A stretch of DNA of 64,000 nucleotides from JAJAZB01 sp965249815 (GTDB taxonomy: Bacteria; Bacteroidota; Bacteroidia; Cytophagales; Spirosomataceae), in the NCBI GenBank assembly GCA_965249815.1, contig CBDFMV010000003.1, forward strand, positions 186,001 through 250,000, written 5' to 3'. A program made the translations under genes and the position numbers. Within the stretch, counting starts at the first letter, position 1. Each line of letters opens with the position of its first letter. The notes below the pieces were generated by a model. The model saw only the letters and a program-made list of their open reading frames with translations. It was not told the DNA's origin and did no database searches. Of the stretch, positions 24,489 to 32,839 are shown in pieces.

Positions 24489-27140
24489 TTACCGGATCTG
24501 CTGCCCAATCGTGAAGTGGAACTGGCCTTTGCCGGGTTGCTGACTGCCGTACCCGTTGGGGCTGATGTTGGCGTCGAAGCCAAACCCGTAGTCGATGCCG
24601 ATGAGGCCGAAGGCGGGCATGAAAATCCGCGCACCGACGCCCGCCGAGCGCTTGATGTTGAAGGGGTTGTAGTCGCGGTAGTTGCTCCAGTTGTTGCCCC
24701 CTTCCATGAAGCCCAGCACGAAGATGGTGGCCGAGGGATTCAATGAAACCGGGTACCGCAGTTCCATCACGAACTTGTTGTACACCACGCCGCCGGGCTG
24801 GGCCGAGCCAATCGACCGGTCGGCGTAACCACGAAGGCCGATCAGGTCCTGGGCGATGGAAAACGTGCCCTGCCCTGAAAGCCCCGAACCACCCAGCACG
24901 AAGCGCTCGAAGGGCACGATACCCAGGTTACTGTTGTAGTTGCCCAGAAAGCCCATGTGCGCCCGTGTGGCCAGCACCAGTTTGCCTGCCAGCGGCGTGT
25001 ACCAGGTGGCGTCGAACATCCACTTGTGGAACTCGAGGAATTTGTACTGTTGTTCGGCGCTGCCGGGCCGCCAGTCTTTGCCCTTGAAGAGCGAGTACGG
25101 CGGCGTGATCGTGCCCGTCAGCGAGAACGTCGAGCCGGTCCGCGGAAACTGCGGGTTGTCGATGCTGTAGCGCGAGAAGGTCGTAATCAGCGACAGGTTG
25201 TTGGCAAACCCGGTGTTGAATCCCTGAATCAGGGGGTAGTTGAGGAAGTCGTAGCGCTGGTACGACAAGGCCGTGTTGAGGGAGAACGAGTCGTCGGGGC
25301 GGCGCAGGCGTTTGCCCAGACTCAGCACCATGCCCGTCGTGTTGAAGTGGGCCGATTCACCCTGAGGCGCGCCGCCGTAGTACCCGCCATAGCCGCCGTA
25401 ACCGCCGCCGTAGCCCCCACCGTAACCACCCAGGCCACCACCCAAACCACCCAGGCCACCCGTGGCCGGAATGCGGTAAATCTGCCGGTTGATGCTGATG
25501 CCGAACGAGTTGGGTTTTTTGCCGCCCAGCCAGGGTTCGGTGAACGACAGCGAGTAGTTCTGAAAATACCGCCCGTTGGCCTGGAACCGCACGGCCAGTT
25601 TCTGCCCATCGCCCGCCGGCAGGGGGCGCCAGGCGCGCAGGTTGGGGATGTTGCGGGCCGAGAAGTTGTTGAACACCACCCCCAGCGTACCCACGAAGCC
25701 CACGTAACCGCCCCAGCCGCCGGAAAGCTCGATCTGGTCGGAGGGTTTCTCCTCAACGGTATATTCGACGTCCACGGTGCCGTCCTGGCGCGGCACGGGG
25801 TTAATGCCGATTTTTTCGGGGTTGAAATACCCGAGGGCCGACAGTTCACGCTGGGTGCGGATGATGGCCGACTTGGAAAACTTCTGCCCCGGCAGCGTGC
25901 GGATTTCGCGCATCACCACGTGGTCGGAGGTTTTGGTGTTTCCGTTGAGGATGATTTTGCTGATGGTGGCTTGTTTGCCTTCAAAAATGCGAATGGACAC
26001 GTCGATCGAGTCGTTCTCGACGGCGGCCTCCTGGGGTTCGGCGCTGAAATACAGGTAGCCGTCGTCCATGTAGAGCGAACTCAGGTCGAAACCGGGGTTG
26101 CCGTACAGCTTTTTCTGCATCTCCTCGGGGTTGTACACGTCGCCCTTGTTGACGCCCAGCACTTCGTGCAGCACCGAATCGGGGTAGAGGTAGTTGCCCT
26201 CGAAGGTGATGTTGCGGTAGTAAAACCGTTTGCCTTCGTCGAGGCGCAGCACCACGTTGACCGATTTGCCGTCCTGGGCGTACACCGTGTCGGAAAGGAT
26301 GCGGGCGTCGCGGTAGCCCTGCTTGCTGTAGTAATCAAGGAGTTTCTGCTTGTCTTCCTCAAATTTTTTGGGCACGAACTTCGAGGGCGTGAAAATCCGT
26401 CCGAATTTGCGCTCTTTGGTGCCCTTGAGTTTCTTGCGAATTTTCCGCTCGGAAATCTCGGTACGGCCCACCAGTTCGATTTTGTTGATTTTCACCTTCT
26501 CGCCCTTGTCCACGGTCACTTTCAGGGCGGCGTTGTTGCCCCGGGCCGTGTCGGCCACCTGCGTGATGCGCACCTGGGTGTTGAGAAAACCCTTGTCGAC
26601 GAAGTGCCGCTTGATGAGCGTCTGGGTGTTTTTAATCAGCGACTGGGTAATGATTTTGCCCTTGATGAGCTTCACCTTGTCGTTGAGGGTTTCTTTTTCG
26701 CCCTTGCGAATGCCCGCAAACGTGATCGAATAGAGCCGGGGGCGCTCTTTCAGGAAAATGTTAAGCCAGATTTTCCCCTCTTCAATTTTCGTGGCCGACA
26801 CCTGCACGTCGTCGAGAATGCCCTGATCCATGAGCCGCCGCACGGCGCTGGCGACGGTTTCGCCGGGGATTTCAATTTTGTCGCCCACCCGCAACCCGGA
26901 GATCGACACCAGCGAATTGGCGTCGTAAAACTTGGTACCGCTCGTGGTGATGGCCATGATTTCGTACGTCTTGCGGTTGGCGTAGGTCAGTTCGGGCGTG
27001 GCGGGCGGAGTGGCTTGCGCCGGAGCGCCGCTGGCCTCGGTGCTGCCGCTCACGCGGCTCCCCAGCCCGGTGCGCAACTGCGCCGAAGCCCCGGTAATCG
27101 TCAGGACGAACAGGAGGAAAAAAGAGAAAAAGTTTTTCAT
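24489..27140 (-). CDS. bamA: Outer-membrane protein assembly factor BamA
   Basis: An 883-residue Omp85 protein, the core of the machine that folds beta-barrels into the outer membrane. It has a signal peptide (MKNFFSFFLLFVLTITGASA), five POTRA-like domains to about residue 470 (for example VDKGEKVKINKIELVGRTEI, FEGKQATISKIILNGNTKTS), and a C-terminal barrel ending in HFTIGQQIR. An unusual Gly/Tyr-rich stretch of about 30 residues (GGLGGYGGGYGGGYGG) lies in the barrel region, encoded at about 25370-25465, probably in a surface loop. It follows uppS after the palindrome 27158-27230. Confidence 0.95.
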   Translation of the reverse strand: MKNFFSFFLLFVLTITGASAQLRTGLGSRVSGSTEASGAPAQATPPATPELTYANRKTYEIMAITTSGTKFYDANSLVSISGLRVGDKIEIPGETVASAVRRLMDQGILDDVQVSATKIEEGKIWLNIFLKERPRLYSITFAGIRKGEKETLNDKVKLIKGKIITQSLIKNTQTLIKRHFVDKGFLNTQVRITQVADTARGNNAALKVTVDKGEKVKINKIELVGRTEISERKIRKKLKGTKERKFGRIFTPSKFVPKKFEEDKQKLLDYYSKQGYRDARILSDTVYAQDGKSVNVVLRLDEGKRFYYRNITFEGNYLYPDSVLHEVLGVNKGDVYNPEEMQKKLYGNPGFDLSSLYMDDGYLYFSAEPQEAAVENDSIDVSIRIFEGKQATISKIILNGNTKTSDHVVMREIRTLPGQKFSKSAIIRTQRELSALGYFNPEKIGINPVPRQDGTVDVEYTVEEKPSDQIELSGGWGGYVGFVGTLGVVFNNFSARNIPNLRAWRPLPAGDGQKLAVRFQANGRYFQNYSLSFTEPWLGGKKPNSFGISINRQIYRIPATGGLGGLGGGLGGYGGGYGGGYGGYGGYYGGAPQGESAHFNTTGMVLSLGKRLRRPDDSFSLNTALSYQRYDFLNYPLIQGFNTGFANNLSLITTFSRYSIDNPQFPRTGSTFSLTGTITPPYSLFKGKDWRPGSAEQQYKFLEFHKWMFDATWYTPLAGKLVLATRAHMGFLGNYNSNLGIVPFERFVLGGSGLSGQGTFSIAQDLIGLRGYADRSIGSAQPGGVVYNKFVMELRYPVSLNPSATIFVLGFMEGGNNWSNYRDYNPFNIKRSAGVGARIFMPAFGLIGIDYGFGFDANISPNGYGSQQPGKGQFHFTIGQQIR

Positions 27141-27157
27141 GAGAATGGGAGTTTCAG

Positions 27158-27230
27158 TGGGCAGTTCCCAGTAAGCAGTTGGCAGAAAAAATCAGGTTCT
27201 TGCTGCCAACTGCTTACTGGGAACTGCCCA
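27158..27230. repeat. Perfect palindrome spanning the uppS stop codon
   Basis: Arms of 28 bases at 27158-27185 and 27203-27230 pair perfectly (TGGGCAGTTCCCAGTAAGCA and on). The right arm contains the last four codons and the TAA stop of uppS (27214-27216). It sits between uppS and bamA in the same operon. Confidence 0.85.
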
Positions 27231-27966
27231 CGATTTGTTCGCTGGTTTTGCCGAAACGCCGTTCGCGGTTTTGGTAGTCGAGAATGGCCTGGTGCAGGTG
27301 TTCACGGCGGAAATCGGGCCAGTACAACTCGTCCATGATGTACAACTCGGCGTAGGCCAGTTGCCAGAGCATGAAGTTGCTGATGCGGTGGTCGCCGCCG
27401 GTACGGATCATCAAATCGGGGTCGGGCATCCCGGCGGTGGTCAGGGCGGCCGTCAGGTGGTCTTCGGTGAGGTCGTCGGGGGTGAGTTCGCCGCGTTGCA
27501 CCTGCGCGGCCAGGTGGCGGGTGGCCTGCATCAAATCCCAGCGCCCGCTGTAGCTCAGCGCCAGCACCAGCGAAAGGCCCGTGTTGTGGCGGGTGGCGTC
27601 GATGGCTTTTTTCAAATCGCGGCGGCAGCGGTTGGGCAGGCTTTCGGTGTCGCCGATGGTGAGCAGGCGCACGTTGTTTTTCATCAGCGTGGGCGTTTCG
27701 TCGGCAATGGTGCCCACCAGCAGGTTCATCAACGCTTCGATTTCTTCTTTGGGGCGTTCCCAGTTTTCGGTCGAAAAGGTGTACAACGTCAGGTATTCGA
27801 TGCCCAGTTCGGCGCAGCCCTCGGTGCATTCGCGCACGGCCTTGATGGCGTTGCGGTGCCCGAATACGCGGTTGAGCATGCCCTGCTGCTTGGCCCAGCG
27901 CCCGTTGCCGTCCATGATAACGGCGATGTGGCGGGGCAGATTGCCCTTGTCGATGAGTTCAGTCAC
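27214..27966 (-). CDS. uppS: Isoprenyl transferase (undecaprenyl diphosphate synthase)
   Basis: A 250-residue cis-prenyltransferase making the C55 lipid carrier for cell-wall and glycan synthesis. It shows HIAVIMDGNGRWAKQQGM at residue 14 (catalytic Asp), FGHRNAIKAVRECTEGC, YLTLYTFSTENWERPKEEI, and DLMIRTGGDHRISNFMLWQL near 190. It reads into bamA after 73 bases; the gap and the last codons form a perfect palindrome. Grouping of uppS, bamA and skp-like genes is typical in Bacteroidota envelope clusters. Confidence 0.95.
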   Translation of the reverse strand: MTELIDKGNLPRHIAVIMDGNGRWAKQQGMLNRVFGHRNAIKAVRECTEGCAELGIEYLTLYTFSTENWERPKEEIEALMNLLVGTIADETPTLMKNNVRLLTIGDTESLPNRCRRDLKKAIDATRHNTGLSLVLALSYSGRWDLMQATRHLAAQVQRGELTPDDLTEDHLTAALTTAGMPDPDLMIRTGGDHRISNFMLWQLAYAELYIMDELYWPDFRREHLHQAILDYQNRERRFGKTSEQIVGSSQ

Positions 27967-28112
27967 GGTAGTGGTCAGCCCTAAAATTCAACCGGCAAAG
28001 ATAGGCAATTCAGGCGGGCGGGCCGGGACGCAAGGTTGAAAAGTTTCGGGAAAGCGGCGCGGAAAAAGCCTGCTTTTAACAACTTTTCACATTTCCAATT
28101 CCTATCCCGAGC

Positions 28113-28784
28113 CTATTCTGGGCACCAAATCCGGTAAAACGTGTAGCTGAGCGAGAGGCCGGTGTAGTAGTAAAAATCGCGGTGCTCGTTGTCGCCCTGG
28201 GCTTTGGGGTTGGTCAAATCGGAGCCGGGGCCGAGGTTGTCGAGGTAATCGGTGAAGGTTTTGCGCATCCCAAATTCCAGGCTCAGGCTCCACGGGCTGC
28301 GCAGTTGCCACTTCACGCCCACCCCGAAGGGAATCGCCAGGCCGCTGGTGCGGTAGCTGGCCGAAGGGAACACGTTGGGTTTGAACTTCATCAGCGCCAG
28401 CCCGCCAAAGACGTAGGGCGTCCAGTTGCCTGCCGTTTTGAGGTTGGAATGCCGGTAATTCAAGAAGTTGTACTCCAGGTCGGCGCTGAGTTCGCTGACG
28501 CGGGTGCGAAACGAGCGGGCGCGGGCCTGGTTGAAGGGGTCGGCGACTTTGCTATCGTCGGCCCCAAACTGGCCCAGCATTCCCTGCACCCGCAGCGAAA
28601 GCGCCTGACTGCCGTTGTAGCGAAAAAACAGGTTGCCGCCGGGCCGGGCAAACGCCGGGTGAAAATTGGGCGAAATGTCGCCTTTGTAATGCAAAATGCC
28701 CAGCCCGCCGCCCAGCTCCACTTTTTGGGCAAACAGGGCAGGCGCAGCCAGGAGCAGAAGAAAAAAGAAACCCGGTTTTTTCAC
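28113..28784 (-). CDS. DUF6089 outer-membrane beta-barrel protein
   Basis: A 223-residue protein of the DUF6089 family, found beside uppS/bamA in many Bacteroidota. It has a signal peptide (MKKPGFFFLLLLAAPALFAQ) and alternating beta-strands such as ELGGGLGILHYKGDISPNFH, WTPYVFGGLALMKFKPN and SLSLEFGMRKTFTDYLDNLG, ending in an aromatic strand (LSLSYTFYRIWCPE). An outer-membrane barrel of about eight strands is likely. Function unknown; the operon suggests a link with envelope assembly. Confidence 0.85.
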   Translation of the reverse strand: MKKPGFFFLLLLAAPALFAQKVELGGGLGILHYKGDISPNFHPAFARPGGNLFFRYNGSQALSLRVQGMLGQFGADDSKVADPFNQARARSFRTRVSELSADLEYNFLNYRHSNLKTAGNWTPYVFGGLALMKFKPNVFPSASYRTSGLAIPFGVGVKWQLRSPWSLSLEFGMRKTFTDYLDNLGPGSDLTNPKAQGDNEHRDFYYYTGLSLSYTFYRIWCPE

Positions 28785-28845
28785 GAATCAAAAAAAACGG
28801 GCACTGGTCCGATTGGCCAACTGCCCACTGGTTACTGACCACTCC

Positions 28846-29886
28846 CTACTTCAGGGGCGGGCATTTGATGCCACCGGGCAGGATGTAATGCACCGTGAGG
28901 TTGGTGAGTAGGTACGAATCCTTGCGGGTGTTGGTGCTGCGAATGTCGCCCTTCTGGAAGTACCCGTTGATCGGCTGGGCAAACGGGTCGAGGTTGGGGT
29001 CATTCGGAAAGCCCTGGCTGGCAATCAGGTACTGCCGCACGGCGTCGGTGCGGTCGCGGCCCGTACGGGCACCGGTTGGCTCCAGGGTGCGGTTGGCCAG
29101 GACCTGCGCCTCCGGACTCAGGTCGTTGGGGTCGGCGTAAGGGCCGCCCACGTCGTCGAGGTAGTTGGTGAAGGTCAGCCGGAAACCCGCCTCGGCGGAA
29201 ACGTCCCAGCGCTGGTTGATTTTATACCGGAACCCGATGCCGAGCGGTATCCCCACCTGCACCAGCGAGTAAGGCTGCGCGTAGCCCGGCTGGCCCTGGC
29301 CCTCGGTGCCGAGCGGTTGCAGACGCACCCACTCCTGCTTGCCGTCAGGACTGAACCCCCCGTCGGCGGGCGTTTTGGCGCGGGGGTTGTGGGCAAATAC
29401 GGCGATGCCGCCAAACACGTACGGCAGCAGTTGGGGCCGCCGGTTGTAGCTGCGCCCGGCGGGCACCAGGTTGTACATGCCCACCACCGAGAGTTCCTTG
29501 ACGTCGTTGCGGAAGTGCAGGTTGCGGATGAACAGGTTTTGAAACCGGGAATTGTTCATGAACCGGATGTCGTCGCCGCCCAGGCGGGCGAATGTCAGGC
29601 CGATGCGGGCGCTCACGCGGGGCGTGAAGTGCCGCATGTAATTGGCCGTTACGTTCCAGCGCATGGAGCCGAACGTCGAGCCGATGGGGTCGGTGTAGGG
29701 GGCCAAATCGCCGTAGTAGTGCGAGGTGCCCAGGCCGAAGCCGACGCTCGAATAAGGCTGAAACTGCGGCCCCGTGCGGCGTTCGTTCTTCTTGAAAAGC
29801 GAGGGAAACTTAAACTGGGCCAGCGAGTGGGTCGCGGTGCCGAGCACCAGCAACGCCGTCACGGTCAGCAGGTTGCGTGTTATCAT
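28846..29886 (-). CDS. DUF6089-like outer-membrane barrel, larger paralogue
   Basis: A 346-residue relative of the following gene. It has a signal peptide (MITRNLLTVTALLVLGTATH), a basic linker (FKFPSLFKKNERR), and the same strand motifs: SVGFGLGTSHYYGDLAPYTD, LLPYVFGGIAVFAHNP, and AEAGFRLTFTNYLDDVGGPY, with the end ILPGGIKCPPLK. It carries a longer variable middle section with Gly/Gln-rich loops. ATG 29886 is preferred over TTG 29901, which overlaps a -7-like AAGTTTTG on the minus strand. The cysteine near the C-terminus is shared with the paralogue. Confidence 0.8.
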   Translation of the reverse strand: MITRNLLTVTALLVLGTATHSLAQFKFPSLFKKNERRTGPQFQPYSSVGFGLGTSHYYGDLAPYTDPIGSTFGSMRWNVTANYMRHFTPRVSARIGLTFARLGGDDIRFMNNSRFQNLFIRNLHFRNDVKELSVVGMYNLVPAGRSYNRRPQLLPYVFGGIAVFAHNPRAKTPADGGFSPDGKQEWVRLQPLGTEGQGQPGYAQPYSLVQVGIPLGIGFRYKINQRWDVSAEAGFRLTFTNYLDDVGGPYADPNDLSPEAQVLANRTLEPTGARTGRDRTDAVRQYLIASQGFPNDPNLDPFAQPINGYFQKGDIRSTNTRKDSYLLTNLTVHYILPGGIKCPPLK

Positions 29887-29994
29887 TCCGGTAATTTTCA
29901 AAACTTGGTTTCAGGTAACTGTCTCCGTTTTAACGATGCCCCGTGGCTTTTGTTTTAAGGGCTGGACGGAAGATTTTAAGGCAAGAACAGGACC

Positions 29995-30083
29995 AATATT
30001 CAATGCCTAACGCTCAATTTTGAATTTTCAAGGGGATGTTCAGTTATTCAACATTGAAAATTGAGCATTGAACATTGAAGATT
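29995..30083. repeat. Intergenic hairpin, ATTGAGCATTGAA type
   Basis: Imperfect inverted repeat whose right arm reads TTGAAAATTGAGCATTGAAC. The string TTGAAAATTGAGCATTGAA recurs in the hairpin at 62171-62234, so the two belong to one sequence family. It ends nine bases before the end of nadK; the rest of this 205-base gap shows nothing else. Confidence 0.75.
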
Positions 30084-30091
30084 TTCTTGTT

Positions 30092-30985
30092 CTAATTCCG
30101 CGCGTCCAGGCCCCAGTTCAGCTTGCTGCGCAGGGTGTCGAGAAAATTATCGCCGGGCATTTTCACCAGCCGCGCCACGAAGGCTTCTTTCCGCACCGTA
30201 AACCGCACCGATTCCTCCACCACGCGCGAGCGGGTGTCGAGCGCCACCATGAAATTCTTGCTGCGGCTTTCCACCGTCACGGCCAGCACGCCCGAATCGT
30301 TGATCACCAGCGGGCGCACGTTGAGGTTGTGCGGGCACATGGGCGCCACGATGAAGTTGCCCGAATGCGGCATCACCACGGGCCCACCCACGCTCAGGCA
30401 GTAGCCCGTCGAGCCGGTGGGGGTGGAAATCACCAGCCCGTCGGCCCAGTACGAGTTGAGAAATTTGCCGTCGAGGTAGGCGTGAACGACGATCATCGAC
30501 GAACTCTGCGTTTTGGAAATCGTGAAGTCGTTGAGCGCAAAATCGATCCCTTCGAACACGTCGGGACGGCTCCCGGCTTTTTCCGAATCCACGTGCAGGA
30601 GCGTGCGGTCGTCGAGGGTTACCTGCCCGGCTTCGAGGGCGTTGAGCGTGTCCTGCAACTTGCCCGGCGCGATGGTGGCCAAAAACCCCAGCCGCCCGAA
30701 GTTGACGCCCGCGATGGGCACCTGCCGTTCGCCCACGTACGTGACCGACTCGAGCAACGTGCCGTCGCCGCCGAGGCTGACGAGAAAATCAGCCTCGAAC
30801 AGCGTTGCCCGGTCCGAAAAACGCTGCTCCCCGAACGGGTGCGTTACCCCCGCCTGCCGGAGCACCTCCTGAAAAGGCTCGGATACCTGCACCTGGTACT
30901 GACGGTACACCAGTTCATCGAAAAAACTCTGAATGGCGTGCCGGGCCGAATCAGTAAACGGGCGACCGTGAATGGCAAGGTTCAT
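30092..30985 (-). CDS. nadK: NAD kinase
   Basis: A 297-residue enzyme phosphorylating NAD to NADP. It shows the GGDGT motif in FLVSLGGDGTLLESVTYVGE near residue 78, the substrate loop ALNDFTISK near 150, and the glycine-rich STPTGSTGYCLSVGGP near 185. The ATG at 30985 (MNLAIHGRPF) fits homologues; the upstream frame runs through a hairpin-forming gap and is not protein-like. It is separated from the CBS gene by the hairpin 30992-31073. Confidence 0.94.
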   Translation of the reverse strand: MNLAIHGRPFTDSARHAIQSFFDELVYRQYQVQVSEPFQEVLRQAGVTHPFGEQRFSDRATLFEADFLVSLGGDGTLLESVTYVGERQVPIAGVNFGRLGFLATIAPGKLQDTLNALEAGQVTLDDRTLLHVDSEKAGSRPDVFEGIDFALNDFTISKTQSSSMIVVHAYLDGKFLNSYWADGLVISTPTGSTGYCLSVGGPVVMPHSGNFIVAPMCPHNLNVRPLVINDSGVLAVTVESRSKNFMVALDTRSRVVEESVRFTVRKEAFVARLVKMPGDNFLDTLRSKLNWGLDARN

Positions 30986-30991
30986 GCGAGG

Positions 30992-31073
30992 GAGTGTAAA
31001 GTGTAAAGTGAAGAGTGTAAAGTGAAAGGCCGACAGCAGGCAACTTTCCACTTTACACTCTTCACTTACACTT
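30992..31073. repeat. Intergenic hairpin, GTGTAAA periodic
   Basis: The left arm is a run of 7-8-base quasi-repeats (AGTGTAAAGTGTAAAGTG...) and pairs with CTTTACACTCTTCACTTACA at 31050-31069. The right arm reaches the TAA stop of the CBS-domain gene. It lies between two co-directional genes. Confidence 0.8.
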
Positions 31074-31752
31074 AAATGTCAAGGTACCGAAACAACGCGT
31101 CGAGGCGTTCGCGGTCGGGGTTTTCGAGGGGATCGTTGGCAAAAGCGGCTTCCACGGTGTAGCCGAACCGTTCGAGGGTCGCCACCACCGGAGCCACGTC
31201 GCGGCGGTTGAGTTTCAGGGTAAGCCGCCCGCCGACTTCGGCCAGGCCGAGGGCGTCGTCGGTGGCGTGGGCACCAAAGTAACTGCTCACGATTTTGGTG
31301 TCGTTCGATTCGACCAACCGGCTGATTTCGGCCATCGAGTAGTCGCGCTCGTCGAGGGTGAGCACCAGCACGGCCCCCACTTCCTGGGTGCCGAGTTGTT
31401 CGGCAAAGCGGCTGAGCAGGTCGTTGCGGGTGATGCTGCCGGCAAAGTGGCGGTCTTCGTCGAGCACGGGCACCACGTCGAGGTGGTACACCTGGGCCAG
31501 TTGGAGCACCTCAAACAGGTGTTGGGTGTCGTGGGCAAACACCGTAGCGTACTGGGGCTGCACGTCGTCGATGGGCGTGGAGTCGTCGGTAGCGAGCAGG
31601 TTTTCTTCGTTGACCAGGCCCCGGTACTGCCCGCCCTCTACCACGGCTAGTTGGCTCGTGCGGAATTCTTCCATCCAGTCGAGCGCCTTGCCCGCCGAAT
31701 CGGTGGGCTTCAGGGTGGGCAGCAGGGGGTTGAGTAGTTCGTCGGCAATCAT
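31072..31752 (-). CDS. CBS domain protein
   Basis: A 226-residue cytoplasmic protein with two CBS domains (about residues 1-60 and 65-130): LNPLLPTLKPTDSAGKALDW, VVEGGQYRGLVNEENLLA, then VVPVLDEDRHFAGSITRNDL. A C-terminal ACT-like part follows (LVLTLDERDYSMAEISRLVE). CBS pairs usually bind adenosyl ligands. ATG 31752 is preferred over ATG 31800 because homologues start with an MxAxELLNPxxPxL pattern. Located between an alpha/beta hydrolase and nadK in a leftward series; ligand and role unknown. Confidence 0.85.
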   Translation of the reverse strand: MIADELLNPLLPTLKPTDSAGKALDWMEEFRTSQLAVVEGGQYRGLVNEENLLATDDSTPIDDVQPQYATVFAHDTQHLFEVLQLAQVYHLDVVPVLDEDRHFAGSITRNDLLSRFAEQLGTQEVGAVLVLTLDERDYSMAEISRLVESNDTKIVSSYFGAHATDDALGLAEVGGRLTLKLNRRDVAPVVATLERFGYTVEAAFANDPLENPDRERLDALFRYLDI

Positions 31753-31815
31753 CGGTTTGGCGAAAAATGGCCCGCGTCCGGTTTTGAACAAAGCGGCCAT
31801 CAGCCGCCCTTCGGT

Positions 31816-32595
31816 TCAGACCACGGCACCGGATTCAATGATTTCTTTTTCCAAAAAACGTTCCAGCAACCGGTTGAACCGCGCCGGGTGTTCCATCATC
31901 GGCGCGTGGCCGCAGTAGTCGATAAACCACAGTTCCGAATTCGGGATGAGGCGGTTGAACTCGTGCCCCACCGAGGGCGGCGTGATCGTGTCGTTCAGTC
32001 CCCACACCAGCAGCGTCGGCACCTGGATGGTGGGCAGGTGGCTGGCCACGTTGTTGCGCTGGGCCGACTTGGCAATCTGCACGATGTTCATGCACTTGGG
32101 GATGCTGTTGGTGATCTCGAACACTTCGTCGATCAATTCCTTCGTGGCCACCTTGGGGTCGTAAAACGTGTAGGCTACCCGTTCGGAGATGTACGCGTAA
32201 TTGCCCCGTTTGGGATAGCTCCCCCCCATCGAATCTTCAAACAACCCCGAACTGCCCGTCAGCACGAGCCGCTTCACGTTTTCCTGGTTTTTTATCGTGT
32301 ACAACAGCGCAATGTGCCCGCCGAGCGAGTTGCCAAGCAGGGTGAGTTCGCGCAGGTTTTTCAACGCCACAAATTCCTCGATGAAGGCCAGCAGCCCCTC
32401 CAGTCCGGCCTGCCGGGCGGGCATGTCGTAAATGGGCATCAACGGAATGACGACGCGAAACCGCTGCCGGAAGCCTTCGATGACGCCCTCCCAGTTGCTG
32501 AGCGCACCGAATAGCCCGTGAAGCAGCAACAGGGTTTCGCCCTGCCCTTCGTCAATGTAGCTAAAGCCGTTTTCCTCGTGGATGCGGTAGGTCAT
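31816..32595 (-). CDS. Alpha/beta hydrolase
   Basis: A 259-residue soluble alpha/beta-fold hydrolase. It shows the oxyanion HGLFGALSNW near residue 26, the nucleophile elbow LLGNSLGGHIAL near 95, the acid in WGLNDTITPPS near 205 and the histidine in YCGHAPMMEHPARF near 232. No signal peptide. ATG 32595 is chosen because the upstream 79 codons include a promoter-like TTTATTTG at 32623-32630 and lack similarity to the fold. Substrate unknown. Confidence 0.88.
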   Translation of the reverse strand: MTYRIHEENGFSYIDEGQGETLLLLHGLFGALSNWEGVIEGFRQRFRVVIPLMPIYDMPARQAGLEGLLAFIEEFVALKNLRELTLLGNSLGGHIALLYTIKNQENVKRLVLTGSSGLFEDSMGGSYPKRGNYAYISERVAYTFYDPKVATKELIDEVFEITNSIPKCMNIVQIAKSAQRNNVASHLPTIQVPTLLVWGLNDTITPPSVGHEFNRLIPNSELWFIDYCGHAPMMEHPARFNRLLERFLEKEIIESGAVV

Positions 32596-32785
32596 AACCC
32601 CGGTTTTATGCAAGAAAGAGCGCAAATAAAGCGCATTTTTCCCCATTTCCTCCAAAAAGACCGTTCCTCGTTTTTTGCCTTCAACGTCAAAACCTAACAC
32701 ATTGTCCGGCCATTTGCAAAAAAAGTTTAGCGAATGGTCAATACCCTCCCCCGGCGACGCTGGCGCGGTCCGGTTGCCCAACAAA

Positions 32786-32821
32786 AAGCGCACCGGGGGT
32801 TTTAAAACCCCCGGTGCGCTT
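32786..32821. terminator. Bidirectional terminator, perfect palindrome
   Basis: AAGCGCACCGGGGGTTTT at 32786-32803 is followed at once by its exact complement. It lies 18 bases past the susD-like stop codon. Confidence 0.8.
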
Positions 32822-32839
32822 GCCAAAGACATTGATGGC

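Noticed and set aside
24957..27338. A 793-codon open frame on the plus strand
   Set aside because: It is antisense to bamA and has no recognisable motif; its composition mirrors the opposite coding strand.
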